Shown piece after piece: positions 7,603 to 14,725 of a stretch of 24,404 nt of DNA (the stretch's first letter is position 1; the number at the start of each line of letters is the position of its first letter). Origin of the DNA: Psychrobacter sp. UBA6766 (GTDB lineage Bacteria > Pseudomonadota > Gammaproteobacteria > Pseudomonadales > Moraxellaceae). The stretch is taken from the NCBI RefSeq assembly GCF_002453355.1, contig NZ_DKGQ01000053.1:1-24404 (forward strand), given 5' to 3'. A program made the translations under genes and the position numbers. Under the pieces are notes generated by a model. That model did not search any database. It worked only from the letters and a program-made list of their open reading frames with translations, and was not told the DNA's origin.

Positions 7603-8031
7603 CTATTCTAAAATGTTCTAAAGCATTTTGTGCTTTCTTATCCCTATTTTTTATTTTCATGATGTCTCTATAAACCTTAAAGCTCAGAGTTAAGGCTGAG
7701 CAATCTGTTGCACCCAATTTCTGCCAATATTTTTTACCACTTTTTTAAGTGACTCATTGAATAACTAAACGAGCAATTTATGCAATATTGCGAATATAAA
7801 TGAAGCTAAATCGCAGGTTGGTATTAATAAGTCATTATTTAATATAAAGAAATATTGCTTTGATGACTAAATTAGCCTATGATGTAACCAACTTAATACA
7901 ATTAATATAAACATTTATAAATCAATAATATAGCAAGCGGATTTATTGTCTTCAAACGTCTTGTCACTATATTTTTTCTAAATTTAGTATAGTTGTCTTA
8001 GTACATATATCTAATAATAGGGAGAAGCTGC
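7603..8031. other. AT-rich intergenic region between ispD and the BLUF gene
   Basis: This 429-base gap has no convincing gene. A weak hairpin AAAGCA/TGCTTT at 7620-7636, followed by a T-rich stretch, may end the ispD transcript. A perfect palindrome GCAATATTGC lies at 7782-7791. The right part (about 7790-8010) is very AT-rich and probably holds the promoter of the BLUF gene. Confidence 0.45.
7946..7973 (+). promoter_or_regulatory. Possible promoter of the BLUF gene
   Basis: TTGTCT at 7946-7951 and TATATT at 7968-7973 with a 16-bp spacer. A second -10-like hexamer, TATAGT, lies at 7988-7993. The surrounding AT richness makes chance matches likely. Confidence 0.3.
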
Positions 8032-8655
8032 TTGTCAACAATCAATGATTCGACAAATCCAGTAACGCCGGATCTCTGCCAGCTCGTATATCTGAGCCAT
8101 ATTACGTCGACTGGTCTTGCAAGTGCAAGTACGCTCAATGACATCGCAGAGGTCGCGATTGAGCGAAATCAAGCCGATAATATTACAGGTATCCTTTGCT
8201 ACGGCAATGGCTACTTTTTTCAGTGTGTGGAAGGTTCTGAGCAAGCACTCACCAATCTTAAAAATCGCTTGTTGGTAGACGACAGGCACAAAGATTTAAA
8301 AATATTGGATTTTTCGGCGATTCCTGAGCGCCGTTTTGCCGCTTGGTCGTTACGTTCGATTACGCTTGAGCGTTGGATGATGAATGAGCCTAAGCTCAAA
8401 GCCTTTATGCCGTTTAAGCCCGACGCTTGGGAGCTTAATGAATGGCGGCAGTTTTTAGATATTCTGCAAGGCTATTATGAAGAACAAGAAAGAACCGGAG
8501 CGCTTGATACTCAGCCGATAAAATACAACACGCTAGGGGTAACCTTGGGAAAAGTAGTCGGACAGCACCAAGCCTTTTTCTTAATTCAAACCATACTAGG
8601 CGGCTTGATAGTATTGGCGCTGCTTTGGTTGATGTTAGCCGATAAGATTTGGTAG
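8032..8655 (+). CDS. BLUF-domain blue-light sensor with C-terminal membrane anchor
   Basis: A 207-residue protein. Residues about 15-115 match the BLUF (blue light using FAD) family: LVYLS with Tyr20, the flavin-contacting Asn46 in ERNQADNITGIL, Gln64 in FFQCVEG, DDRH at 83-86, and RRFAAWSL with Trp105. These correspond to the Tyr, Asn, Gln and Trp of PixD/Slr1694. The usual Met two residues after the Trp is Leu107 here. After an unassigned linker with an acidic patch, one hydrophobic helix (about 182-202) ends five residues before the C-terminus, so the sensor should be cytoplasmic and tail-anchored. No enzymatic output domain (EAL, GGDEF) is present, so signalling would be through a partner. 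The start is TTG at 8032, chosen because GGGAG lies 7 bases upstream; there is no ATG near. Terminator directly after; monocistronic. Confidence 0.88.
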   Translation: MSTINDSTNPVTPDLCQLVYLSHITSTGLASASTLNDIAEVAIERNQADNITGILCYGNGYFFQCVEGSEQALTNLKNRLLVDDRHKDLKILDFSAIPERRFAAWSLRSITLERWMMNEPKLKAFMPFKPDAWELNEWRQFLDILQGYYEEQERTGALDTQPIKYNTLGVTLGKVVGQHQAFFLIQTILGGLIVLALLWLMLADKIW

Positions 8656-8685
8656 GTTATCTCAAATAATCAAATCCATATATCT

Positions 8686-8714
8686 AAAAAGCCAGCATAA
8701 ATTGCTGGCTTTTT
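8686..8714 (+). terminator. Rho-independent terminator after the BLUF gene
   Basis: A perfect 12-bp stem (AAAAAGCCAGCA and its inverse) with a 5-base loop and T-run, 31 bases after the stop. Confidence 0.88.
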
Positions 8715-8803
8715 GCTGCGATAAAATCACTATAAAGTGCTTTCCTTTTAATCATAAGAACCGATGATTTAATAACTAATGGTTAATGACAAATAGACAA
8801 GCA

Positions 8804-8839
8804 TAAAAAAACCCACTCACAAAAACGTGAATGGGTTTT
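8804..8839 (-). terminator. Rho-independent terminator after tRNA-Glu
   Basis: Read on the minus strand: a 13-bp stem (AAAACCCATTCAC with GTGAGTGGGTTTT, one G-U), loop GTTTTT, then a run of T. It lies 65 bases beyond the tRNA 3' end. The G-U pair exists only on the minus strand (it is C-A on plus), which fixes the direction. Confidence 0.8.
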
Positions 8840-8904
8840 GCTGGTGTGCTTAGTAGTCTTATTGATGCTTTTCAGCAAACTTGCTAATAAGTGACGCCAA
8901 ATAG

Positions 8905-8980
8905 TGGCGTCCCCAGGGGGATTCGAACCCCCGTTACCGCCGTGAAAGGGCGGTGTCCTAGGCCTCTAGACGATGGGGAC
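8905..8980 (-). tRNA. tRNA-Glu (anticodon UUC)
   Basis: A 76-base tRNA on the minus strand with the 3' CCA encoded. The acceptor stem pairs GTCCCC with GGGGAC, the anticodon loop is CTTTCAC (UUC), the anticodon stem is CCGCC/GGCGG, and the T-arm GGGGGTTCGAATCCCCC is intact. The sequence is close to E. coli tRNA-Glu. It stands alone rather than in an rRNA operon. A 7-bp inverted repeat overlaps its 3' end: GACGCCA of the tRNA end is mirrored by TGGCGTC after a 5-base gap (8893-8911). The primary transcript could therefore fold the CCA end into a hairpin before processing. Confidence 0.98.
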
Positions 8981-8989
8981 TAGTAACAA

Positions 8990-9023
8990 CGCTTCAGCTG
9001 CTTTCACCATTAATGCTGAAGTG
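8990..9023 (-). other. Leader hairpin of the tRNA-Glu precursor
   Basis: CGCTTCAGC (8990-8998) and GCTGAAGTG (9015-9023) form a 9-bp stem including one G-U. Its outer edge coincides with the start site expected about 7 bases after the -10 at 9030-9035, so the 5' leader of the pre-tRNA would be almost entirely this hairpin. Confidence 0.5.
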
Positions 9024-9029
9024 GTGCGT

Positions 9030-9058
9030 ATTTTAATGGCGACCGCGTCTGCTGTCAA
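9030..9058 (-). promoter_or_regulatory. Near-consensus sigma-70 promoter of tRNA-Glu
   Basis: Read on the minus strand: TTGACA (9053-9058), exactly 17 bases, TAAAAT (9030-9035). The -35 is perfect and the -10 matches 5 of 6. The promoter overlaps the last codons of the small gene at 9033-9230, whose TAA stop is the first three bases of the -10. Confidence 0.82.
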
Positions 9059-9230
9059 GCCTTTTTCTACGTCTTTTTAAAATTAAATATCTTTTTTTGA
9101 GTGCGCGGCGTGGATGCAGGTCATTACGCTTTAAATGATGCCGAATCCATAACGACGTACAAGCGCTAATGGTCAACGCCAGTAGCATGTAACCGATAAT
9201 GGTTGCCCATAACTTAAACTGTGGTTCCAT
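9033..9230 (-). CDS. Small basic single-pass membrane protein, unknown function
   Basis: I do not recognise a family. The chosen start gives 65 residues. MEPQFKLW leads into one hydrophobic helix (about residues 9-28, ATIIGYMLLALTISACTSLW), then a very basic tail rich in Arg and Lys (RALKKRYLILKRRRKRL...). By the positive-inside rule the tail should be cytoplasmic. The ATG at 9230 is preferred over an in-frame ATG at 9275 because AGAGGG lies about 9 bases upstream. A possible promoter is at 9282-9310 on the minus strand (TTGTTA, 17 bases, TATTTA). The 3' end overlaps the tRNA-Glu promoter, which could partly explain the arginine codons. The gene is plausible but could be spurious. Confidence 0.5.
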   Translation of the reverse strand: MEPQFKLWATIIGYMLLALTISACTSLWIRHHLKRNDLHPRRALKKRYLILKRRRKRLDSRRGRH

Positions 9231-9332
9231 AGCAAAGTCCCTCTTGTTAAGCTCAAATAATCCATAACAGGTCATTGACTATAAATAACACTATTGTTTG
9301 AGTTTAACAATGTAGAGGACGTATGCTTTATT

Positions 9333-10142
9333 TTACTTGGTAGCGTTAGCGCCGCTGGTATTGTTTACGCTTTCTGACTCATCCTCTGCTAACAAATTAT
9401 CCTGCTCATCATGCATGGCGTTCGCCAGCATTGGGTAGTGATTGAGAATATAACAAAACAGCTCGGCGGTCTTTTGGGTATCGTAGAGTGCTGAATGAGC
9501 GTCATTACCATCAAAATCAAGTCCTGCGGCTTTACAAGCACGGGCTAGCACCGTCTGTCCAAATGCGAGCGCCGAGAGCGTCACCGTATCAAAAACTGAG
9601 AAGTTATGAAATGGGTTGTGACTTTTACTATTGGTACGCAGTACCGCCGCATTTAAAAATGCCAAGTCAAAATGGGCGTTATGACCGATGAGCACGCATT
9701 GACGGCAGTCTTCAGCGCGGCGGACTTCTTTTAGACCTTTAAAAATACGGCGTAGCGCAGTTTTTTCATCTTCCGCAATGGCTTTACGAAGTGGATTGTT
9801 AGGATCAATGCCAGTAAAGGCAAGCGCGCTTGGCTCGAGATTGGCGCCTTCAAAAGGTTCAATATGAGCGTTAAAAGCCTCGCCTGGATAAAACACGCCC
9901 TGCCCATCAAGCAGCACAGGAATACAAGCAATCTCTAGTAAAGCATCCGTTTGCGCATTAAAGCCGGCCGTTTCGACATCGACGACGACGGGCAAAAACT
10001 TACGAAAACGCTCTTTTAAGCGCATGGGTACTTGGTCGTCTGCGGCGTTATCGCTATTAGCAGTATTGCTTGGCGCACTATTAAGACGATTATTGGTCGC
10101 ATTGGCCAAATCGTGTAAGGCGGCATGGTTTTGAGTGGTCAT
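9333..10142 (-). CDS. rnt: Ribonuclease T (3'-5' exoribonuclease)
   Basis: DEDDh-family exonuclease that trims the 3' ends of tRNAs and other stable RNAs. Residues about 45-230 align with E. coli RNase T (215 aa) throughout: RFRKFLPVVVDVETAGFN with Asp55 and Glu57, EPFEGANLEP, FTGIDPNNP, GHNAHFD with Asp159, NPFHNFSVFDT, GQTVLA, and DAHSALYD with His216 and Asp221. All five catalytic residues are present. The N-terminal 40 residues are polar and Asn/Ala-rich without counterpart in E. coli, and the last 30 are acidic and Ser/Asn-rich. An in-frame ATG (codon 40) just before RLKERF would give a protein close to the usual length, but neither start has a good ribosome site, so the longer one is kept. 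Proximity to tRNA-Glu is probably coincidental. Confidence 0.93.
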   Translation of the reverse strand: MTTQNHAALHDLANATNNRLNSAPSNTANSDNAADDQVPMRLKERFRKFLPVVVDVETAGFNAQTDALLEIACIPVLLDGQGVFYPGEAFNAHIEPFEGANLEPSALAFTGIDPNNPLRKAIAEDEKTALRRIFKGLKEVRRAEDCRQCVLIGHNAHFDLAFLNAAVLRTNSKSHNPFHNFSVFDTVTLSALAFGQTVLARACKAAGLDFDGNDAHSALYDTQKTAELFCYILNHYPMLANAMHDEQDNLLAEDESESVNNTSGANATK

Positions 10143-10203
10143 ATCAAGTTAAATCGCTTTTATCAGTCGTGCTGTGGTATTGAAGTAAATAAAAAACACA
10201 CAT

Positions 10204-10284
10204 CCTATGATACGAAATAATACGAATTTTGCCCTTGCTAAGAATATTAGCAGTCTTTAGCAAAGAAGCTTTTCCTATCATAGG
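10204..10284. other. Long-range stem between pyrC and rnt
   Basis: CCTATGATA (10204-10212) and its exact inverse TATCATAGG (10276-10284) enclose 63 bases. Inside, TTGCTAA and TTAGCAA (about 10235-10263) can form a second stem. On the minus strand this would lie in the pyrC 3' end or the rnt leader. No T-run follows. The remaining bases of the 193-bp gap show nothing else. Confidence 0.4.
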
Positions 10285-10335
10285 GTATGAGACAGAGGCA
10301 GACAGTTTTGCGTCGTCGCTGTCAAGCTTTAGCCG

Positions 10336-11406
10336 TTAGTCTTTAATGGACCAAGGTAACGTCTCGCCAGCCATCAATGGCGTTAACGACGAGCCATCAA
10401 AGTATGGATAGTTGGTCGGTACTTGCATCGGTGCATTTATTAGAGTGATGGTACTTTCGTTCACTGGCAGCCCATAGAATTGAGCGCCAAAACGGCTCGC
10501 AAACCCTTCTAATTTATCTATTTTTCCCACGCTATCAAACGCTGTAGCGTATAACGGTAGCGCAGTGGCGGCACTATAGCAGCCAGCACAGCCACAAGTG
10601 GCTTCTTTTTTATCCGTCGCATGAGGCGCAGAGTCTGTCCCCAAAAAGAATTTTGGATTGCCGCTAGTGGCGACATCTAGTAATACTTTTTGATGGCTTT
10701 CACGCTTGAGAATAGGCAAACAGTAAAAATGCGGCTTAATACCACCGACCAATAAATGATTGCGGTTAAACATCAGATGCTGCGGCGTAATCGTGGCAGC
10801 AATTTGGTTGCCTTGTTCTAAGACAAAGTCAGCAGCGTTACTGGTGGTGATATGCTCCATCACAATTTTCATGGTGGGGAATTTAGCAATAATTTGTGCC
10901 AATACTTCGTCTAAAAAGCGCTTTTCACGATCAAAAATGTCGACATGGTCTTGTGTGACTTCGCCGTGTAGCAATAGAGGCAGATTATATTTTTCCAATG
11001 CTTCAAAGACATCGACACAGGCATTGATATCGGTGACGCCGTCAGCAGAGTTGGTCGTTGCGCCAGCAGGATAGAGCTTAACCGCTTGCACGATACCTGA
11101 TTTTGCCGCCATTTCGATATCGTGGGCGGTAGTGTTATCAGTAAGGTATAGCGTCATGCGTGGGTCAAAGGCCGCTTTACGCTCTGCGCTCAAATCGCTC
11201 GCTTCTAAATGCTGCATAATTCGCGCCCGATAGGCTTGGGCATCATCGACATTTTTTACAGGGGGCGCAAGGTTTGGCATACAGATGATGCGGTTAAAGC
11301 TTTGCGCGGCGTGAGGAACGGTAGTTGCTAACGCCTTATCGTCGCGCAAATGAATATGCCAATCATCTGGCTGCAGGATGGTTAATTCTCTAATCGAATC
11401 GGTCAT
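10336..11406 (-). CDS. pyrC: Dihydroorotase (class II)
   Basis: Cyclises carbamoyl-aspartate to dihydroorotate, third step of pyrimidine synthesis. From the chosen start the protein has 356 residues (E. coli 348). Zinc ligands are visible: His17 and His19 in DDWHIHLRD, Lys110 (normally carbamylated) in VKLYPAGATTNS, His147 in LLHGEV, His185 in MEHITT, and catalytic Asp258 in LGTDSAPH. A longer frame begins at an ATG at 11469, but that ATG is embedded in the -10 element of the likely promoter (TGTTATGAT), so it would not be within the transcript. MTDSIRELTILQPDDWH also aligns with the E. coli start. The ribosome site at 11406 is weak. Divergent from argG across about 360 bases. Confidence 0.95.
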   Translation of the reverse strand: MTDSIRELTILQPDDWHIHLRDDKALATTVPHAAQSFNRIICMPNLAPPVKNVDDAQAYRARIMQHLEASDLSAERKAAFDPRMTLYLTDNTTAHDIEMAAKSGIVQAVKLYPAGATTNSADGVTDINACVDVFEALEKYNLPLLLHGEVTQDHVDIFDREKRFLDEVLAQIIAKFPTMKIVMEHITTSNAADFVLEQGNQIAATITPQHLMFNRNHLLVGGIKPHFYCLPILKRESHQKVLLDVATSGNPKFFLGTDSAPHATDKKEATCGCAGCYSAATALPLYATAFDSVGKIDKLEGFASRFGAQFYGLPVNESTITLINAPMQVPTNYPYFDGSSLTPLMAGETLPWSIKD

Positions 11407-11464
11407 AGTGTCATCGCGCTCTATATCTTTATACGGGAGAAAAAGGGAGTGTTGCTGAGCTGCT

Positions 11465-11493
11465 ATCATAACAGATTTGCCTACTTGACTAAA
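11465..11493 (-). promoter_or_regulatory. Likely pyrC promoter with extended -10
   Basis: Read on the minus strand: TTTAGT (11488-11493), 17 bases, TATGAT (11465-11470) preceded by TG one base away (extended -10). The -35 hexamer falls in the first unit of the 17-bp-period repeat array. Confidence 0.5.
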
Positions 11494-11561
11494 TATGTGG
11501 CCTTACTAAATATGCGGCCCAGTATTTTACATAAATGGTATCTGTACATAAATGCTGAGTA
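11488..11561. repeat. Four-copy degenerate repeat, 17-bp period, in the pyrC-argG divergent region
   Basis: ACTAAATATG(T/C)GGCC occurs at 11488-11502 and 11505-11519 (one mismatch). TACATAAATG occurs at 11528-11537 and 11545-11554 (exact). Each pair is offset by exactly 17 bp and the two pairs share a TA-C-A-AAATG core. An 11-base copy ATAAATGCTGA from the last unit recurs at 11745-11755 just before the argG ribosome site. The remainder of the 11562-11770 stretch is AT-rich, and I identify neither a firm argG promoter nor an ArgR box in it. Confidence 0.6.
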
Positions 11562-11770
11562 ATTTTGCTCATAAGTTAGCAACACTATTTATCAATGAAC
11601 GCCAATAGTCAGTGAAAACCTAATACCGAATGGCGCTGATACTTTTTCCACTAGTAAATATGATGTACACTGAGCAGGCAATCTATCTTTTATTGATTTC
11701 ATCCCATCCTTCGCATTTTTATTTCCCATTAAATGTATTCGACAATAAATGCTGATATTAGGAGTTATTC

Positions 11771-13009
11771 ATGGCTCAGCTTGATCCAAAAAATATTAAT
11801 AAAATCGTCTTGGCTTATTCCGGCGGTCTTGACACTTCAATCATCGCCAGGTGGCTACAAGAAACCTATGATGCAGAAGTGATTACTTTCACCGCTGATA
11901 TTGGTCAAGGTGAAGAAGTTGAGCCAGCACGCGCCAAAGCTGAAGCCATGGGTATCAAGCATATCCATATCGAAGACTTACGTGAAGAGTTTGCCCGCGA
12001 TTATGTATTCCCAATGTTCCGCGCCAATGCCATTTATGAGGGTGAATATCTGTTAGGGACTTCTATCGCGCGTCCCTTGATTGCCAAGCGTTTGGTTGAG
12101 ATTGCTAAAGAGCACAACGCCGATGCCATCAGTCATGGTGCAACCGGTAAAGGTAATGATCAAGTACGTTTTGAGCTTGGCGCCGTTGCGTTATCTCCTG
12201 ATGTGGTTACCATTGCGCCATGGCGTGAATGGGATTTATCAAGCCGTGAAAGCTTGATGGCATATGCCAAAGAACATAATATCGCTATTGATTATGCGGG
12301 TAATAAGAAAAAATCGCCATATTCAATGGATGCCAATTTACTGCACATCTCTTATGAAGGTGGTATTTTAGAAGATCCATACGCCGAAGCAGAAGACGAT
12401 ATGTGGCGCTGGTCAGTAAGCCCAGAAGAAGCGCCTGACGAAGCACAATATTTAGAATTAGAATACCAAAAAGGTGATATCGTTGCTATCGACGGTGAAG
12501 CACTTAAGCCTTATGAAGTGATGATTAAGCTAAATGAGCTTGGCGGCAAGCATGGTATTGGCCGCTTAGATATCGTCGAAAACCGTTATGTTGGTATGAA
12601 GTCACGTGGCTGCTACGAGACGCCAGCTGGTACGATTATGCTAAAGGCGCACCGCGGAATTGAATCCTTGACACTGGATCGTGAAGCGGCACATCTAAAA
12701 GATGAGCTGATGCCACGTTATGCTAAAATTATTTATAATGGCTATTGGTTCAGCCCTGAGCGCATGATGCTACAAGCGTTGATTGACAAATCACAAGAAT
12801 ATGTCAACGGTACCGTACGCGTGAAGCTATATAAAGGTAGCGTTAGTGTCGTCGGTCGAAAGTCAGATGATTCATTATTTGATGAAAAAATTGCCACTTT
12901 TGAAGATGATGCGGGCGCTTACGATCAAAAAGACGCCGAAGGTTTTATTCGCTTAAATGGCCTACGTTTGGCGATTGAAGCCAGCCGTGGTCGTGATTTA
13001 TCAAAGTAA
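11771..13009 (+). CDS. argG: Argininosuccinate synthase
   Basis: ATP-dependent joining of citrulline and aspartate, penultimate step of arginine biosynthesis. The 412-residue protein has the PP-loop ATP site AYSGGLDTS near residues 14-22 and TADIGQG near 41-47. It also has LGTSIARPL, SHGATGKGNDQVRFE near 117-131 (citrulline/aspartate binding), DANLLHISYEGG, and GRLDIVENRYVGMKSRG. Length and motifs match the shorter type found in Bacillus and Pseudomonas (about 400-405 aa) rather than the longer E. coli form (447 aa). A strong ribosome site, AGGAG, lies 6 bases before the ATG. Monocistronic: a structured interval and a terminator follow. Confidence 0.97.
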   Translation: MAQLDPKNINKIVLAYSGGLDTSIIARWLQETYDAEVITFTADIGQGEEVEPARAKAEAMGIKHIHIEDLREEFARDYVFPMFRANAIYEGEYLLGTSIARPLIAKRLVEIAKEHNADAISHGATGKGNDQVRFELGAVALSPDVVTIAPWREWDLSSRESLMAYAKEHNIAIDYAGNKKKSPYSMDANLLHISYEGGILEDPYAEAEDDMWRWSVSPEEAPDEAQYLELEYQKGDIVAIDGEALKPYEVMIKLNELGGKHGIGRLDIVENRYVGMKSRGCYETPAGTIMLKAHRGIESLTLDREAAHLKDELMPRYAKIIYNGYWFSPERMMLQALIDKSQEYVNGTVRVKLYKGSVSVVGRKSDDSLFDEKIATFEDDAGAYDQKDAEGFIRLNGLRLAIEASRGRDLSK

Positions 13010-13060
13010 GTATAATTTGCTATAGTCATTGCGATATAAAAACGATACGTTAATAGTCAC

Positions 13061-13130
13061 GTGCGACTGGTACAAATTCTCCTTGCTCGCTGTTATCACA
13101 GAGGCGACGAAAAATTCATCCCAGTCGCAC
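13061..13130 (+). other. Structured element downstream of argG, possible small RNA
   Basis: GTGCGACTGG (13061-13070) and its exact inverse CCAGTCGCAC (13121-13130) enclose 50 bases. Inside, CTGT/ACAG and flanking TCG/CGA can form a small bulged hairpin around TATC. A weak promoter-like pair, TTGCGA (13029-13034), 16 bases, TAATAG (13051-13056), would start a transcript at about 13063, and the terminator at 13188-13217 would end it. The symmetry is seen directly; the small-RNA reading is inference. It could equally be part of the argG 3' end. Confidence 0.4.
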
Positions 13131-13187
13131 TATATCGATTTTAAAGTCCGTCTATATCAACAAAGTATAATCAAACAAAATTAAATA

Positions 13188-13217
13188 AAGGCGCTATTAA
13201 TTTAGCGTCTTTTTTTA
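13188..13217 (+). terminator. Rho-independent terminator after argG
   Basis: A 9-bp stem (AAGGCGCTA with TAGCGTCTT, one G-U), 6-base loop, then a run of T. It lies about 180 bases after the argG stop. Confidence 0.78.
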
Positions 13218-13275
13218 TAAATGTTTTGAAGGTTTTTTCTACTTTAGAAATTATGATGCTAATTGCTGTCACTTA

Positions 13276-14568
13276 TCATTGAGCTGTTTTTGCTTCTTTA
13301 GTATCTGCTTCATCATTGTCATCGTCTATCATTACGATTGCCACATCCTGTTGCTCACGTTCCTTGAGACGGTCTTGTTCGATGACTTCTTCTGTCGCCA
13401 GTTTGACCCCGTCAGATTTTTGGCCTTGGTATTTGATTGTTGCAAGTCCGCCAAGAATACCAATAACGACAATAATAATGAGGATAACGGGGTTTTTCCA
13501 CAGAGGTGTTGATGCGTCGTATTCAATTGGCTTTTCACTGGTTGTAGTCGGTGTGTTGTCGTTATTGCCACCGATTAAGCCCAAACTGACCAACGGCGGC
13601 TTGGGCGGGCTGGCGGGTTCAGAGGTAATTCGTAGTCGGTTCCGCTGCAAGTATATTTCTGAAATCTTGGCCAATTGCAGCAGCCAGCGTTGATGCGGTA
13701 AGCTAATGGCTGCCATGTCCGCAAACACCAATAAGTCACTATGTTTACCTTGTTGGGCGTTGGTAGATGAGCGCCCGATGACCTTTAAATAGTTGCCAGT
13801 TGCTTGCTGCATGTCTTGTACAGGCTTTTGGTTTTCAGGTTTAAAGTCTGTCAGCTCGTGCCAATAAGGATTAAAAGCTGGCGGCTTGCTGGCGAGTTGC
13901 TCTGTGCTTAATAAAGTTCGTTCTGTGGCGTTTTTTGCTTCTGATTCTGTTTTTAAGTCCGGTTGTGGAGAGGCTCCTGTAGCAGTGGTTGTTGTTTTAT
14001 TTTCATTAGCTTCAATCAGTTCGGCAGACATTGACGTTGGCTTATTGGCTACAAAACGCTCTACAGATAAAAACTGCGGTTGCAATGCGAACCATTTGTC
14101 CATCTCATCATTATCAAGCTGGCTGTATTCCGCTAAAATCGCCAGTTCACGCAGCACAATCACGCATAGCGATGTGAGCAATACTTGAACTTGTTGCGAC
14201 GTCGCATCAACCTGCTGGGCAATACAATCACTGGCTTTAATCACGCGAGCATTCTCGTAAAATATCGCATCCGCCACTTCATGACGATAGTACAGGGTCG
14301 CAGTAATGGTCGAAAAGTTCATCGAGTTATACTGACGCAGCTCTTTAACGGCACTGCGAGCAAACAGTTTTTTGCTCACAGCTTGGCTATCATTGTGCTG
14401 CTGATAAGCAAGTAGGGCACTGACAATGGCTTGCAAACTGGCATCCATAGCCAATCGCGCTTGTGGTAATGCGAGCTTAGCGGCGTCTGCTAATAATGAC
14501 ACCATAGGCTTAGTATCTTGATATAGAAAATCATACATCGACACACGTGTCGGTGAAATAGTCGTCAT
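13276..14568 (-). CDS. Unrecognised single-pass membrane protein
   Basis: I do not recognise a family for this 430-residue protein. Residues 1-165 look alpha-helical and soluble, rich in Ala, Leu and Gln, with LLADAAKLALPQARLAMDASLQ near 25-45. Residues about 170-240 are a low-complexity Thr/Ser/Glu/Lys linker. A second ordered segment (about 240-315) includes DLLVFADMAAISLPHQRWLLQLAKISEIYLQ. A Pro/Thr-rich stretch leads to one strong membrane helix at about 359-380 (PVILIIIVVIGILGGLATI). A 50-residue tail is highly charged and mostly acidic (IDDDNDEADTKE). There is no signal peptide. No good ribosome site is seen at 14568; an in-frame ATG lies at 14538. It is divergent from the YkuD gene with a 157-base gap. 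Consistent reading through the whole frame supports a real gene. Confidence 0.8.
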   Translation of the reverse strand: MTTISPTRVSMYDFLYQDTKPMVSLLADAAKLALPQARLAMDASLQAIVSALLAYQQHNDSQAVSKKLFARSAVKELRQYNSMNFSTITATLYYRHEVADAIFYENARVIKASDCIAQQVDATSQQVQVLLTSLCVIVLRELAILAEYSQLDNDEMDKWFALQPQFLSVERFVANKPTSMSAELIEANENKTTTTATGASPQPDLKTESEAKNATERTLLSTEQLASKPPAFNPYWHELTDFKPENQKPVQDMQQATGNYLKVIGRSSTNAQQGKHSDLLVFADMAAISLPHQRWLLQLAKISEIYLQRNRLRITSEPASPPKPPLVSLGLIGGNNDNTPTTTSEKPIEYDASTPLWKNPVILIIIVVIGILGGLATIKYQGQKSDGVKLATEEVIEQDRLKEREQQDVAIVMIDDDNDEADTKEAKTAQ

Positions 14569-14725
14569 AATCTGCTAGCATCAAAAAGTGTGCCCCTATA
14601 TTACGGTGCCAAAAGCCTTGATACAATCCCTTAATAATAGAAAAGCGCAATCATTTTACTCAAAACAGATTGGTAACAGAGTCGATAATAATCATTGTCG
14701 CCTTTATGACAACCGGAAAACTTCT

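Noticed and set aside
8893..8911. Inverted repeat at the tRNA-Glu end as a phage or island attachment site
   Set aside because: No integrase, no second direct copy of the tRNA end and no foreign-looking DNA nearby; a pairing role is the better reading.
11407..11469. Longer pyrC start at 11469
   Set aside because: That ATG lies within the probable -10 element, and the extra residues have no counterpart in dihydroorotases.
13316..13693. A 125-codon plus-strand frame opposite the membrane protein gene
   Set aside because: Composition (Ser, Ile, Cys-rich) reflects the antisense of the minus-strand gene; no ribosome site and overlaps another spurious frame.
14588..14725. N-terminal extension of the YkuD protein from a GTG at 14588
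   Set aside because: The extension has no signal peptide character or family match, and a better ribosome site precedes the ATG at 14726.
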